NCBI RefSeq assembly: GCF_000518485.1
Contig: NZ_JADR01000001.1
Span: 372,001-436,000 of the forward strand
Direction: 5' to 3'
Source of the DNA: Olleya marilimosa CAM030
GTDB taxonomy: Bacteria > Bacteroidota > Bacteroidia > Flavobacteriales > Flavobacteriaceae
DNA length: 64,000 nucleotides
Shown here: positions 19,063 to 28,194 of the stretch, piece by piece
Layout of the letters: each line of letters starts with the position of its first letter
Position numbering within the stretch: position 1 is the stretch's first letter
Notes under the pieces: generated by a model
Database searches by the model: none
Told to the model about the DNA's origin: nothing
The model's input: only the letters and a program-made list of their open reading frames with translations
Program-made: the position numbers and the translations under genes

Positions 19063-20355
19063 TTATTTTGCCTTTTTAGGCTCAAAGACTGGTAGTAATT
19101 TTGTTTTTACTTCTCCAAAACCAATTCTAGTTCCTTCTTTTTCGCAATACCCTCTCATGATAACAGTATCATTATCATTAATAAATTTACGCTCTGTACC
19201 ATCATTAAGTTTAACAGGCTTTTCACCTCTCCAAGATAATTCCAACATCGATCCATAACTATCAGGTGTTGGTCCAGAAATAGTACCACTTCCCATCATG
19301 TCTCCAGAGTTAACAGGACAACCATTTACAGTGTGATGTGCTAATTGTTGAGACATGCTCCAATACATGTGTTTAAAGTTAGATTTGCTTACAACTGTTT
19401 CTTTAGCTTTTTCAGGTTGAATAGCAACTTCTAAATTAATATCGTAGCTTTTTTTACCACTTTGTTGTAAGTAAGGTAAAAGTTTTTTAAGTGGTTTTGG
19501 GCTCTCAGCTTTAAAGGGTTGTAATGCATCCAAAGTAACAATCCATGGAGATATTGATGATGCAAAGTTTTTAGCTAAAAATGGTCCTAATGGTACATAT
19601 TCCCACTTTTGGATATCACGTGCAGACCAGTCATTAAATAATACTAAACCAAAAATATATTCTTCAGCTTCATTAACCGGAATTGGTTCTCCTAAGTCGT
19701 TAGCATCTGTAGTAATAAAAGCCATTTCTAACTCAAAGTCTACTAATTTACTTGGTCCAAAAACAGGTTCTGTAGCTCCTGCTGGTAAGGTTTGACCTTG
19801 TGGTCTATGTACTGGTATTCCAGAAGGTATGATAGAGCTGCTTCTACCATGGTAACCCACAGGAATATGAAGCCAGTTTGGTAATAAAGCATTATCAGGA
19901 TCTCTAAACATCGTTCCAACATTAGTTGCATGCTCTATGCTTGAGTAAAAATCTGTATAATCACCAATTTGCACTGGCAATTGCATTTCAATTTCATCTA
20001 GTCTAAATAAAACAATTTCTTTATGTTTTACGTTGTTTTTAAGCAAATCATTCTCTGCATCAAAAATTTCAGCAATTCTATTTCTTACTAAACGCCAAGT
20101 TTTGCGTCCATCTGCAATAAAATCGTTTAAGGTATCTTGAAGAAAAATATCATCTGTTAAAGGGATACCCTCAAAATAGCCTAGTTGGTGTAAAGCGCCT
20201 AAATCAATTGCTGTGTCTCCAATTCGTGTTCCAATGGTAATAATGTCGTCTCTAGTTAAGAAAACTCCAAATGGAATATTTTGAACAGGAAAGTCCGAGT
20301 TTTTATCGACGTGTAACCATGATTTTCTGTCTGGATTATTTGCGGATAATGGCAT
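19063..20355 (-). CDS. fahA: Fumarylacetoacetase
   Basis: Last step of tyrosine/homogentisate catabolism: hydrolysis of fumarylacetoacetate to fumarate and acetoacetate. 430 residues as in the family. Signatures: DFYSSIEHATNVGTMFRD, the PVGYHGRSSSI catalytic loop with His and Arg, the DFELEMAF metal-binding Glu motif, LFNDWSARDIQKWEY, and the C-terminal SGDMMGSGTISGP. It is divergent from glyA. Other homogentisate genes are not adjacent. Confidence 0.96.
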   Translation of the reverse strand: MPLSANNPDRKSWLHVDKNSDFPVQNIPFGVFLTRDDIITIGTRIGDTAIDLGALHQLGYFEGIPLTDDIFLQDTLNDFIADGRKTWRLVRNRIAEIFDAENDLLKNNVKHKEIVLFRLDEIEMQLPVQIGDYTDFYSSIEHATNVGTMFRDPDNALLPNWLHIPVGYHGRSSSIIPSGIPVHRPQGQTLPAGATEPVFGPSKLVDFELEMAFITTDANDLGEPIPVNEAEEYIFGLVLFNDWSARDIQKWEYVPLGPFLAKNFASSISPWIVTLDALQPFKAESPKPLKKLLPYLQQSGKKSYDINLEVAIQPEKAKETVVSKSNFKHMYWSMSQQLAHHTVNGCPVNSGDMMGSGTISGPTPDSYGSMLELSWRGEKPVKLNDGTERKFINDNDTVIMRGYCEKEGTRIGFGEVKTKLLPVFEPKKAK

Positions 20356-20432
20356 ATATATAATTGTTGATTTGTTGTTTATAAATTCTAAGTAAATATA
20401 TGTTTTTTGAATTATTTACAAGCAGTATTTCT

Positions 20433-20440
20433 TATTTTTG
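20433..20440 (+). promoter_or_regulatory. -7 element of glyA
   Basis: TATTTTTG, with a TTTG 23 bases upstream (20406-20409) as a possible -33. It gives a leader of about 55 bases that contains a copy of the dispersed palindrome. Confidence 0.5.
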
Positions 20441-20462
20441 ATAAATATTTAACGATAAAACT

Positions 20463-20483
20463 ATTTTCGCTTTAAGCGGAAAT
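20463..20483. repeat. Dispersed palindrome, copy 2, in the glyA leader
   Basis: ATTTTCGCTTTAAGCGGAAA followed by T, 16 bases before the glyA start. Variant centre TTTAAG instead of TTTCGC. Confidence 0.65.
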
Positions 20484-20499
20484 TTAAAAACATACAATT

Positions 20500-21774
20500 A
20501 TGCAACGCGACGAACAAATTTTTGAACTAATTCAAGCAGAAAAAGAACGCCAACTAGATGGTATAGAATTAATTGCATCCGAAAACTTTGTCAGTGACCA
20601 AGTTATGGAAGCAGCTGGATCTGTATTAACTAACAAATATGCCGAAGGGTATCCAGGAAAGCGCTATTATGGTGGTTGTGAAGTGGTTGACGAAGTCGAG
20701 CAAATCGCAATTGACAGAGCAAAAACTTTGTTTGGAGCAGAATATGCTAACGTGCAACCACATTCTGGTAGCCAGGCTAACACAGCAGTTTATCATGCAG
20801 TATTAAAACCAGGAGATAAAATATTAGGATTTGACTTGTCGCATGGTGGACATTTAACGCATGGCTCTCCTGTTAACTTTTCTGGAAAATTATATAATCC
20901 AGTATTTTACGGAGTAGAGGAAGCTACAGGCGTTTTAAATTACGATACCATCCAAGAGATAGCAACACGTGAAAAGCCACAATTAATAATTGCTGGAGCT
21001 TCTGCGTATTCTAGAGATATTGATTTTAAACGTTTTAGAGCAATTGCAGATAGTGTTGGCGCTTTATTATTAGCAGATATATCACATCCTGCTGGATTAA
21101 TTGCAAAAGGGATTTTAAACGATCCATTACCACACTGTCATATTGTAACAACAACAACACACAAAACATTACGTGGACCAAGAGGAGGTATGATATTAAT
21201 GGGTAAAGATTTTGAAAACCCATTTGGATTAAAACTTAAAAACGGAAATTTAAAAATGATGTCCTCACTTTTAGATTCAGGTGTATTTCCTGGAAATCAA
21301 GGTGGACCATTAGAGCATATTATTGCTGCTAAAGCAATAGCTTTTGGTGAAGCGCTAACAGAGCCATTTATGCATTATATGTTACAGGTTAAGAAAAATG
21401 CATCTGCTATGGCTGAGGCTTTTGTAAAACGTGGCTACAAAATTATATCTGGAGGTACAGATAACCACATGATGTTAATTGATTTACGTAACAAAAACAT
21501 TACAGGTAAAGATGCTGAAAAAGCATTAGTAAAAGCAGACATTACTGTAAACAAAAACATGGTTCCTTTTGATGATAAATCTCCATTTGTAACCTCTGGA
21601 ATTAGAATTGGAACAGCTGCAATTACAACAAGAGGTTTAAAAGAAAATGAAATGGAAGCTATTGTGGAGCTTATTGATCAAGTAATCATGAATCATGAAA
21701 ACGAAGAGTTATTAGATGAAATAGCAATAAAAGTTAATGCAATGATGAGTGAATTACCATTATTTGTAGCTTAA
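20500..21774 (+). CDS. glyA: Serine hydroxymethyltransferase
   Basis: PLP enzyme interconverting serine and glycine with tetrahydrofolate; main source of one-carbon units. 424 residues. Signatures: LIASENFVS near 19-27, [38 protein letters not shown] and the PLP lysine in [14 protein letters not shown] (near 228). It has its own promoter and terminator, both neighbouring copies of the dispersed palindrome. Confidence 0.98.
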   Translation: MQRDEQIFELIQAEKERQLDGIELIASENFVSDQVMEAAGSVLTNKYAEGYPGKRYYGGCEVVDEVEQIAIDRAKTLFGAEYANVQPHSGSQANTAVYHAVLKPGDKILGFDLSHGGHLTHGSPVNFSGKLYNPVFYGVEEATGVLNYDTIQEIATREKPQLIIAGASAYSRDIDFKRFRAIADSVGALLLADISHPAGLIAKGILNDPLPHCHIVTTTTHKTLRGPRGGMILMGKDFENPFGLKLKNGNLKMMSSLLDSGVFPGNQGGPLEHIIAAKAIAFGEALTEPFMHYMLQVKKNASAMAEAFVKRGYKIISGGTDNHMMLIDLRNKNITGKDAEKALVKADITVNKNMVPFDDKSPFVTSGIRIGTAAITTRGLKENEMEAIVELIDQVIMNHENEELLDEIAIKVNAMMSELPLFVA

Positions 21775-21784
21775 TTAAATAGAT

Positions 21785-21803
21785 AATTTCGCTTTCGCGG
21801 AAA
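21785..21803. repeat. Dispersed palindrome, copy 3, downstream of glyA
   Basis: AATTTCGCTTTCGCGGAAA immediately before the glyA terminator stem. Confidence 0.7.
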
Positions 21804-21836
21804 AAAAGCCTGCTATATTTTAGCAGGCTTTTTTTG
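21801..21836. terminator. Terminator between glyA and the convergent secreted-protein gene
   Basis: Arms AAAAGCCTGCTA / TAGCAGGCTTTT with flanking A and T runs; can serve both convergent genes. Confidence 0.85.
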
Positions 21837-21838
21837 TT

Positions 21839-22456
21839 TTATAATCTTCTAAAGATATCGTTTAAGGTTTTAAAATCGCTACGCTTATATCTAACATCGT
21901 CTCTTTCTCTTAAATATTTGATTAAATCATGTTTAGGTCCAGAAGTCCAAAAATTCCAAGTTTCAATTAATTGATTATTTACATCAATAATAACTTCGTT
22001 AACTAATTTATTATCAAAAGGATAATTAGCAGTATCATAAACTATAACGTCTATATTATTATCAAAAACTTTTCTGTATAACTTTCCATCATCTTTAATA
22101 AAATTAAACATAGTGTTAGCATCAGAATTTGGATTGTATAGCATAACATCATTAATTTCATCTTTACAATAATAATTGTAAGTTTCTCCATCGTCATGCA
22201 GCACTACATAATTGTCTGCAATAGAATTGTTTAAGCTAAAATATCCAATAATAATTGATCCATCATTCAAAGTCATTTCACCTTGATAAAAGTCATTTGG
22301 ATAATCATTTAATGTACTAAGAAAAGTAATTAAATTAAGGGTCTCTAAAGCTATTACGCTGGAGTTACTTTTGTGTTTAGTTTGGCCATTTGCAGTAATC
22401 ATAAATAATAATAAAACAAAAGCTGCAATACGTTGGGTAATTTTACTTGATTTCAT
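21839..22456 (-). CDS. Hypothetical secreted protein
   Basis: 205 residues, not recognised. A signal peptide is clear (AFVLLLFMITANGQ, cleavage near residue 25). The mature protein contains beta-rich segments GEMTLNDGSIIIGYFSLNN and YVVLHDDGETYNYYCKDEIND, and many Asp/Asn residues, as in small periplasmic or surface proteins of this group. No catalytic motif. It ends inside the shared terminator region after glyA. Confidence 0.65.
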   Translation of the reverse strand: MKSSKITQRIAAFVLLLFMITANGQTKHKSNSSVIALETLNLITFLSTLNDYPNDFYQGEMTLNDGSIIIGYFSLNNSIADNYVVLHDDGETYNYYCKDEINDVMLYNPNSDANTMFNFIKDDGKLYRKVFDNNIDVIVYDTANYPFDNKLVNEVIIDVNNQLIETWNFWTSGPKHDLIKYLRERDDVRYKRSDFKTLNDIFRRL

Positions 22457-22546
22457 AAGATTATTTTTAAGAGATTAAACTTTTTGTTTATTCTCAATAA
22501 TCAGACCAATTTAATTTAATTATAAAATTAGAAGTTAATTAGGAGG

Positions 22547-22768
22547 TTATAGATAGTCTTCAGAGTCATAAGAAGAGAGGTTAGTTGATTTGTAAAATGG
22601 ACAAAAAGCTGTAACACTAGCAAATAAAAACATGGCTGAAACTACTATAATTATAAAAGCTATTAGACCTTTAAATTCTCCAACATATAATATTGATATA
22701 AGCAGCAAAACCACAATAAAACGGACTAATCTATCAAAATTGCTCATATTTCTTTTTAATTTTATCAT
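22547..22768 (-). CDS. DUF2892 (YgaP-like) inner membrane protein
   Basis: 73 residues with two hydrophobic helices (LVRFIVVLLLISILYVG and LIAFIIIVVSAMFLFASVTAF) ending in FCPFYKS. This is the DUF2892 pattern, in which a short N-terminal R-I-R-like segment precedes two TM helices and a CPLY-like motif. Homologues are often fused to rhodanese domains or stand alone. The start could be the first Met (22768) or the MSNFDR Met eight codons later; the longer form resembles family members starting with a few basic residues. Confidence 0.75.
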   Translation of the reverse strand: MIKLKRNMSNFDRLVRFIVVLLLISILYVGEFKGLIAFIIIVVSAMFLFASVTAFCPFYKSTNLSSYDSEDYL

Positions 22769-22844
22769 GACTAAATAATTGAGGGTTGTTATTTAGTTCA
22801 AAACTAAAAGAAAAAGCAAGTGCTATTTTATTCTTTCGTTCAAT

Positions 22845-24398
22845 CTAGAAAATGATATGTTGAAATGCACCTAAGTCTGGACTAGTGGTTCTGTTAACTC
22901 CTAAAATATCATTTGGTACTTGACTAGAAAAAGTAGTATTACCTTGACCATTAGCAGCTGAGTCTTCTCCAATTTTTAAATTATTTTCCAAAGGATTTTC
23001 AAAATCAGGAGCTTCGTTAAAAATCATGTTTTCGTAATGTGTGGTATCATCAAAATCATAATTTGGACTAGAAAAGAAGTTGCTGTTATCCTGAAAACGT
23101 AATAAGCAATTTGTGAATTTAAAATTAAAAACTACCGAAGGATCTTCAATTTGGTCAATTAATAATTCAGGATTATCATTTCCGTAAATAATACAGTTGT
23201 TAAAATTAGCTTCGGTTAAATCCGAAATAAAAGCAGTATTGTCTGCATCCACCACAAAATTATTTATTAATAAGGCAGGAAATTGTCTAAAACTACTATT
23301 CCAATAATTAGCAATTGTTGAGTGTGTGACGTTGTATTTTCCTCCAAGAGTCGCACCAAAACTAGCTTGTCCAGCATTATTTAATACTATATTTTCTGCA
23401 CGAATCGAGGTGTTTCTACCTAAAATACCAAACGTACTAATATTATATATTTGAGTATTAGTAATGGTTAATTTATCAATTACAGCATCTGCATTACCAT
23501 CTGATAATACACCAACCGTTGCGTTTTTTATAGTTGCATGATTAATGGTATTATTTTGACTGCCTTCAAATAACCAAATAGTTCCCCATTGTCCAGGTAC
23601 ATCACTATAGATAGGCTCCAAACGGTCACCTTCAAAAATCACTTCGTTTTCTAATACTTCAGGATCAGTACTTAAAGCACCATTAACATTTAAAGTTGCA
23701 CCTTCTGATACTAATAATCCAGAATTAGCATGAAAATGCACACGTGCTCCAGCATCTATTGTTAACGTTTGGTTATTTGGTACTGCTGCATAACCATAAA
23801 TAACATAGGGTTTATCATTGGTAAAGTTTAGTTCTTCAGGTAATAACTCGCGACCTTGTATATCTGTATCAACAGACTCACCATCAATGGTTAAAGTTAA
23901 GGTTTCAATAACACCTGTTGTATTGTCTTTATCAGGATAAATAAAAACAGCATCTTTAACTAAGGTCACTAAATCTACATCTTGAAGATTGTCTCCAGAA
24001 TCAAAGATTATTTTATCAGTATATAAATATTGATTATCTGTAATTGGTGTGTTATCCGTATTAAAAGTAGTTTCTATAAAAACAAAAAGACTATCTTTTG
24101 CTAATATTTGTACGTTTTCAAAGCTTTTTCCTGCTTGTCCATCTACATTTAAACGATAACCAGAATTAATTCCATTTTGTAAAGAGACATTTGGTATGTA
24201 GATATCGTCGTCACTATTATTATAAACTTTTAAGTTATAAGTGCTTGACCCTATGTTTGCAAAAATAGTATCTAAATATACTGTGTCTTTAGAAAAGCCT
24301 AAACTTCCTGAACTAGCCTGAAATTCGAAATCCTTACGACAAGAACTCCATAATAAGATAAACCCAATACAGCAGATAAAATATAGCGTACGCTTCAT
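22845..24398 (-). CDS. Lipoprotein with right-handed beta-helix-like region
   Basis: 517 residues. Signal MKRTLYFICCIGFILLWSSC with lipobox Cys20. The first part (about 30-150) is an Ig-like beta region (DTVYLDTIFANIGSSTYNLKVYNNS). From about residue 195 come repeats of INHATIKNATVGVLSDGNAD, ITNTQIYNISTFGILGRN and FNNCIIYGND type, typical of pectate-lyase-like parallel beta-helices. It ends with SPDLGAFQH, common in such Bacteroidota surface lipoproteins. No catalytic residues can be named; a surface adhesion or glycan-related role is only a guess. Confidence 0.75.
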   Translation of the reverse strand: MKRTLYFICCIGFILLWSSCRKDFEFQASSGSLGFSKDTVYLDTIFANIGSSTYNLKVYNNSDDDIYIPNVSLQNGINSGYRLNVDGQAGKSFENVQILAKDSLFVFIETTFNTDNTPITDNQYLYTDKIIFDSGDNLQDVDLVTLVKDAVFIYPDKDNTTGVIETLTLTIDGESVDTDIQGRELLPEELNFTNDKPYVIYGYAAVPNNQTLTIDAGARVHFHANSGLLVSEGATLNVNGALSTDPEVLENEVIFEGDRLEPIYSDVPGQWGTIWLFEGSQNNTINHATIKNATVGVLSDGNADAVIDKLTITNTQIYNISTFGILGRNTSIRAENIVLNNAGQASFGATLGGKYNVTHSTIANYWNSSFRQFPALLINNFVVDADNTAFISDLTEANFNNCIIYGNDNPELLIDQIEDPSVVFNFKFTNCLLRFQDNSNFFSSPNYDFDDTTHYENMIFNEAPDFENPLENNLKIGEDSAANGQGNTTFSSQVPNDILGVNRTTSPDLGAFQHIIF

Positions 24399-24470
24399 AA
24401 AAATGTAATTGTAACTTTGGTTGACTAAAATATAACTTTTTTAAAGGGTAATTAGTATGTGTTTCCAAAA

Positions 24471-24854
24471 TTATTGAAAAAGGTCAATGATTTCAAGTGT
24501 AATTCTAGAAGGTTTATTTGTAGTCACGTTAATAAAACACCATTTTGTTTCGGAATAAGCACAAATTTTATTGCCAACTAAAATTTCTACAACCCTAATT
24601 GAGGTTACACCCTCACACGCTTTTACATAGGTTTTTAAAGTTACTGTATCTTTAAGAATTATTTGATGTTTGTAATCAATATGATGAGATAATAATACCC
24701 AATAATAATTACTTAGCATGTGTGATGTAGCTTGAGTATGCCAATGTGATTTGGCTATTTGATTTACCCAATCTATATACCTGACATTGTTAACATGATT
24801 AAGATCATCAAGGTCTTTTTTAGTAACTATTAAGGTTTGACTATGTGTTTTCAT
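24471..24854 (-). CDS. Acyl-CoA thioesterase (hotdog fold)
   Basis: 127 residues, the size of a single hotdog domain. The start VTKKDLDDLNHVNNVRYIDWVNQIAKSHW contains the 4-hydroxybenzoyl-CoA thioesterase motif (DLDDLNHVNN.RY..W) with a candidate catalytic Asp. A further strand HHIDYKHQIILKDTVTLKT follows. It hydrolyses an acyl-CoA or acyl-ACP; the chain specificity is unknown. It lies 27 bases downstream of the next minus-strand gene and may be co-transcribed. Confidence 0.82.
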   Translation of the reverse strand: MKTHSQTLIVTKKDLDDLNHVNNVRYIDWVNQIAKSHWHTQATSHMLSNYYWVLLSHHIDYKHQIILKDTVTLKTYVKACEGVTSIRVVEILVGNKICAYSETKWCFINVTTNKPSRITLEIIDLFQ

Positions 24855-24881
24855 GACTAAAGTAAAGGTCTAAATTACCAC

Positions 24882-25634
24882 TTATTGTCGGTTTTTAAAG
24901 TCTGCAATAATTTTATTAAAAGCTTTGCCTTTTTGTACAAAAAGTTCTATTAAATCGACTTCTTTATCTTTTTCTAAAAGCTTGCTGTCCAGTTTGTTTT
25001 TTATAATAAATTCAAAAAAAAGTGGAATATATTCTTCTTCAATTGCTAGATCCTGAGTTAAAAATCGTCTGTTAAATATGCTAGAATTTTCAAAAAGCGA
25101 TTCTAAATCCTCAAAAGTCATTTCAATAAAAGGTGGTTCGATATATTTATCTTTATTTTCAAACAATTTAGCAATCAGACCAATAACTTGTATAATATCA
25201 ATTCCGCCTGCTGTTCGTTGTTTAGAGTAGAGGTGAGGATTATTTTTTATATCTGCCAAAATCTGGTTTTTAAGCTCAGTTTCAACAACATTAATATTTG
25301 CTAAAGTCTCCTTGTATGGCTCAATAAGTTGTACTTCGTCTAAAGTATTAAGTACTTGTTTAAGCTCAATAACTACACTTTCGTGGAAATGATAATCTTT
25401 TAAGACTAACTTTTGCTCGTTATAAAATACCGAACTAACATGAAGCGTATCTCCAATTTTTGCTGCTATTGAAAACGTTCCGTTAGTATCGGAAGCTGCC
25501 ATTTTATTGGAAGACAAGTTAGTTATTTTAATATTTTCAATGGTAGTAATGGAGTCGTAAACAATACCATTTACTGTTTGTGCAGACACAAAACAGCTTG
25601 TTAAAAATACAATTAAAAGCGTAAGATTTTTCAA
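24882..25634 (-). CDS. Secreted carboxypeptidase-regulatory-like domain protein
   Basis: 250 residues. The signal peptide ends at FVSAQ (residue 19). Residues 20-95 form a carboxypeptidase D regulatory-like beta-sandwich (TVNGIVYDSITTIENIKITNLSSN, DTNGTFSIAAKIGDTLHVSS), as found at the front of SusC and DUF5686 proteins, but without a barrel behind it. The C-terminal half is helical and acidic. This arrangement occurs in several Flavobacteriia with no known function. Probably periplasmic. Confidence 0.72.
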   Translation of the reverse strand: MKNLTLLIVFLTSCFVSAQTVNGIVYDSITTIENIKITNLSSNKMAASDTNGTFSIAAKIGDTLHVSSVFYNEQKLVLKDYHFHESVVIELKQVLNTLDEVQLIEPYKETLANINVVETELKNQILADIKNNPHLYSKQRTAGGIDIIQVIGLIAKLFENKDKYIEPPFIEMTFEDLESLFENSSIFNRRFLTQDLAIEEEYIPLFFEFIIKNKLDSKLLEKDKEVDLIELFVQKGKAFNKIIADFKNRQ

Positions 25635-25743
25635 GAGTTGGTTGGTTGATTCGTTTCAAATTTAGATTTATCAAAGACATGAAAAATTTAATTAAGAGAC
25701 TTTAACACCTAATTTATAATCTTTTAACTTTTAGGTTATTGTA

Positions 25744-26781
25744 TTAGTTTTCTACAATTTTTACCTCAAATAATTTATCCCAACGTTTTCCGGTTAAGAA
25801 AAACGTTTGTGTTTCTGGGTTGTAAGCAATACCATTTAAACAGTTTTCGTTAATTGAAAAATTAGGAATTTGTTTTGTTAAGATTGTACAGTCAATAACC
25901 GCTTCTACAGCACCATTTTTAGGGTTGATTATAGCAATTCCGTTTTTCTCCCAAATGTTAGCGTATAACTTGTTGTTAGCAAATTCAATTTCGTTTAATC
26001 TTCCAATTTTTCCTTTTGTAGTGCACACTTGTATGTGATCTTCTTCAATTAGCGTATCTGGATTTAGACTCCAAATTAAACTAGTACCATCACTTTTATA
26101 TAGTTTAGTTCCGTCGTTTGCAAAACCCCAACCTTCTTGACTTTGTCCATAGTTAAAGCTGCTTTTCTTTTCTAAGGTAGTGGCATCATAAGTAAATCCT
26201 TTACGACCTTGCCAAGTTAAATGGTAAACGGTATTGTTTAAAACTGTAATTCCTTCTCCAAAAAAAGCATCAGGAATCGCTGTTTCAATGATAACGTCAC
26301 CAGTTTTGTAATCTATTTTCCTGATCTTAGATTCGCCACGTTGTCCAGTACTTTCAAATAACACACCATTATTAAACTCTAAACCTTGAGTAAAAGAAGT
26401 ATTATCATGCGGAAAAGTATTAATAATTTCTACCGTTAAAAATTTTGGAGCTACATCACTTAATAATGCAATAGTTTGATTGACTTCTGTTGTTTCGCCA
26501 TCAAAATTAATAATTGCTTTTAAAGTATGCTCTCCTAATTTAAAATCGGAAAGTGTTTGTTTATCCTCAATAGTTTTTCCGTCTAATTGATAACTGACAG
26601 AAGACACTTGGATGTTTTTAGGGTTTTTTAAAGACAATTCTAGCGTTTTATCAATGCTAATTGTACCATTTTTAGCGTTAGTTGTTACTGAAAAGCTCTT
26701 TTTTTGAGCTTCAATGTCTTCACCACAAGAAAAAAGAGTAGTGGCTAAAAATATGATTGTAAGGTATTTAAATGCTTTCAT
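25744..26781 (-). CDS. Glutaminyl-peptide cyclotransferase lipoprotein
   Basis: 345 residues. Lipobox in TTLFSCGED (Cys19). After an Ig-like N-terminal region (about 30-110) comes a beta-propeller of the plant/bacterial glutamine cyclotransferase type: FPHDNTSFTQGLEF, LFESTGQRGESKIRK, GEGITVLNNTVYHLTWQ, GWGFANDGTKLYKSDG, LNEIEFANNKLYANIWE and NGIAYNPETQTFFLTGKRWDKLFEV. It cyclises N-terminal glutamine to pyroglutamate on exported peptides. Monocistronic; the SRP RNA promoter follows on the other strand. Confidence 0.92.
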   Translation of the reverse strand: MKAFKYLTIIFLATTLFSCGEDIEAQKKSFSVTTNAKNGTISIDKTLELSLKNPKNIQVSSVSYQLDGKTIEDKQTLSDFKLGEHTLKAIINFDGETTEVNQTIALLSDVAPKFLTVEIINTFPHDNTSFTQGLEFNNGVLFESTGQRGESKIRKIDYKTGDVIIETAIPDAFFGEGITVLNNTVYHLTWQGRKGFTYDATTLEKKSSFNYGQSQEGWGFANDGTKLYKSDGTSLIWSLNPDTLIEEDHIQVCTTKGKIGRLNEIEFANNKLYANIWEKNGIAIINPKNGAVEAVIDCTILTKQIPNFSINENCLNGIAYNPETQTFFLTGKRWDKLFEVKIVEN

Positions 26782-26835
26782 TTTGTAAACTTATTTGAGA
26801 GCAAGTTATTTATTAAAATTCATTATAAAAAATGA

Positions 26836-26865
26836 TTGCAAGAAAATAAAATGTGTGTATCTTTG
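26836..26865 (+). promoter_or_regulatory. Promoter of the SRP RNA
   Basis: TTG (26836-26838), 19-base spacer, then TATCTTTG (26858-26865): a perfect Bacteroidota -33/-7 promoter placing transcription start at about 26871, the first base of the RNA. Confidence 0.8.
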
Positions 26866-26870
26866 CACCT

Positions 26871-26964
26871 GGCAAGTCCTACACAACCAGCTCCTGTTGA
26901 ATCCTCCAGGTCGGGAACGAAGCAAAGGTAGATGGTCGTAGCGGTGTGATGTAGGTAGCTTGCC
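26871..26964 (+). ncRNA. ffs: Signal recognition particle RNA (4.5S type)
   Basis: About 94 nt. The termini GGCAAG and CTTGCC pair. The apical domain contains the universally conserved SRP sequences: CAGGTCGGGAACGAAGCA with the GGAA tetraloop, and AGGTAGATGG on the return strand. It binds Ffh and targets nascent membrane proteins to the translocon. A T run directly after the closing stem acts as terminator. This accounts for the 26.8-27.1 kb gap. Confidence 0.93.
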
Positions 26965-27109
26965 TTTTTTTGATTATTATAAATCCTTTTTTTAAAAGAG
27001 ATTTAAAAACATAAAATAAAGATTTGTTAGTTAATTCTAGCAAATCTTTTTTGGTTACAGTCGTTTTGTGCTTTCAACTTTTTTACTTTTAACTTTTAAA
27101 ATTATTTAC

Positions 27110-27910
27110 ATGTCTAAAGTCGTATTAATTACAGGAGGTTCTTCTGGAATTGGAAAATCTATTGGAGAGTTTTTAACCGATAAAGGGTTTATCGTTTATG
27201 GTACCAGTCGTAATCCTTTAAACTATACTAATAATAAGTTTAAGTTGGTTGCTTTGGATGTAAATGATACGGTAACTATTGCAGCAGCTGTTAGTACAGT
27301 GATTGAAGCAGAAGGTAAGCTGGATGTATTAGTTAACAATGCAGGTGTGGGAATTAATGGTGCTATTGAAGAAATTCCGCAAGAGCAAATCCAACATAAT
27401 TTTAATACTAACTTTTTTGGACCTATAAATGTTATCAAGGCAGTGTTACCACAAATGAGATCACAACAGTCAGGTTTGGTTATAAACATTACATCTATTG
27501 CTGGATATATGGGTTTACCTTATAGAGGCATTTATAGTGCTAGTAAAGGAGCTTTAGAGATTGTAACAGAAGCATTACGTATGGAGACCAAAGATTTTGG
27601 TGTACAATTTACTAACATTGCTCCAGGTGATTTTGCTACAAATATAGCAGCTGGACGTTATCATGCTCCAGTTTTAAAAGATTCTCCGTACACTAAATAT
27701 CCAAATGTTTTAAAGGATATTGATGATCATGTAGATAATAGTAGCTCACCAATTGCAGTGGCTAAAAAAGTACATCAGGTTATTAATACTAAAAAACCAA
27801 GAATACATTACAAGGTTGGAGCACCAATGCAAAAATTTTCGATAGTATTAAAGTTTTTATTACCTGATACGATGTACGAAAAGTTGCTTTTAAACCATTA
27901 TAAGTTATAG
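27110..27910 (+). CDS. Short-chain dehydrogenase/reductase
   Basis: 266 residues from ATG 27110; a longer in-frame GTG start at 27068 would add a hydrophobic tail that is not part of SDR proteins, so I prefer the MSKVVLITGG start. NAD(P)-binding motif GGSSGIGKSIG lies at 9-19, NNAGVG near 80, the catalytic Ser in INITSIAGYMG, and YSASKGA gives Tyr and Lys of the active site. A classical SDR oxidoreductase; substrate unknown. Confidence 0.9.
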   Translation: MSKVVLITGGSSGIGKSIGEFLTDKGFIVYGTSRNPLNYTNNKFKLVALDVNDTVTIAAAVSTVIEAEGKLDVLVNNAGVGINGAIEEIPQEQIQHNFNTNFFGPINVIKAVLPQMRSQQSGLVINITSIAGYMGLPYRGIYSASKGALEIVTEALRMETKDFGVQFTNIAPGDFATNIAAGRYHAPVLKDSPYTKYPNVLKDIDDHVDNSSSPIAVAKKVHQVINTKKPRIHYKVGAPMQKFSIVLKFLLPDTMYEKLLLNHYKL

Positions 27911-28056
27911 GAAATTCCAAGTAACAAATTAAAAATTCCAAGTTCTTATATTAATACAATCCATTGGAATTATTTTTAACCTCGTAAAAACGTTTGACTT
28001 TAATTAAAATGTTAATATCATTTGATATCATTATTTTACTTGCAAAAGTTAAATTG

Positions 28057-28064
28057 TAACTTTG
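28057..28064 (+). promoter_or_regulatory. -7 element of the 6S-like RNA / fsa unit
   Basis: TAACTTTG fits TAnnTTTG; start of transcription would be close to 28069-28071. Confidence 0.6.
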
Positions 28065-28068
28065 CGTT

Positions 28069-28157
28069 GCGTTAAGGATGGAAGTGGCATCCTTTTTTTG
28101 CTGCCACAAATGGCAAAAAAAGATATAACGGACAGCCTGACCCTTGTGGTAACGCCC
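28069..28157 (+). ncRNA. Structured small RNA, 6S-like (6S-Flavo type) candidate
   Basis: The ends pair (GCGTTA 28069-28074 with TAACGC 28150-28155). Inside are a hairpin GGATG...CATCC and a second hairpin whose T-rich and A-rich strands (TTTTTTTGC / GCAAAAAAA) close around GCCA...TGGC. G/C-rich blocks such as GGACAGCCTGACCC are unusual in an AT-rich genome. A -7 element lies just upstream. Size, long closing stem and large internal region fit a 6S-type RNA; I recall similar sequences as 6S-Flavo, but cannot check. It could instead be an fsa leader, whose start is 38 bases later. Confidence 0.55.
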
Positions 28158-28194
28158 AAAATAATTATATACACAACTTAAATATTTTTTTAGA

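Noticed and set aside
27068-27109. GTG start for the SDR gene
   Set aside because: It adds 14 hydrophobic residues before the normal SDR N-terminus MSKVVLITGG.
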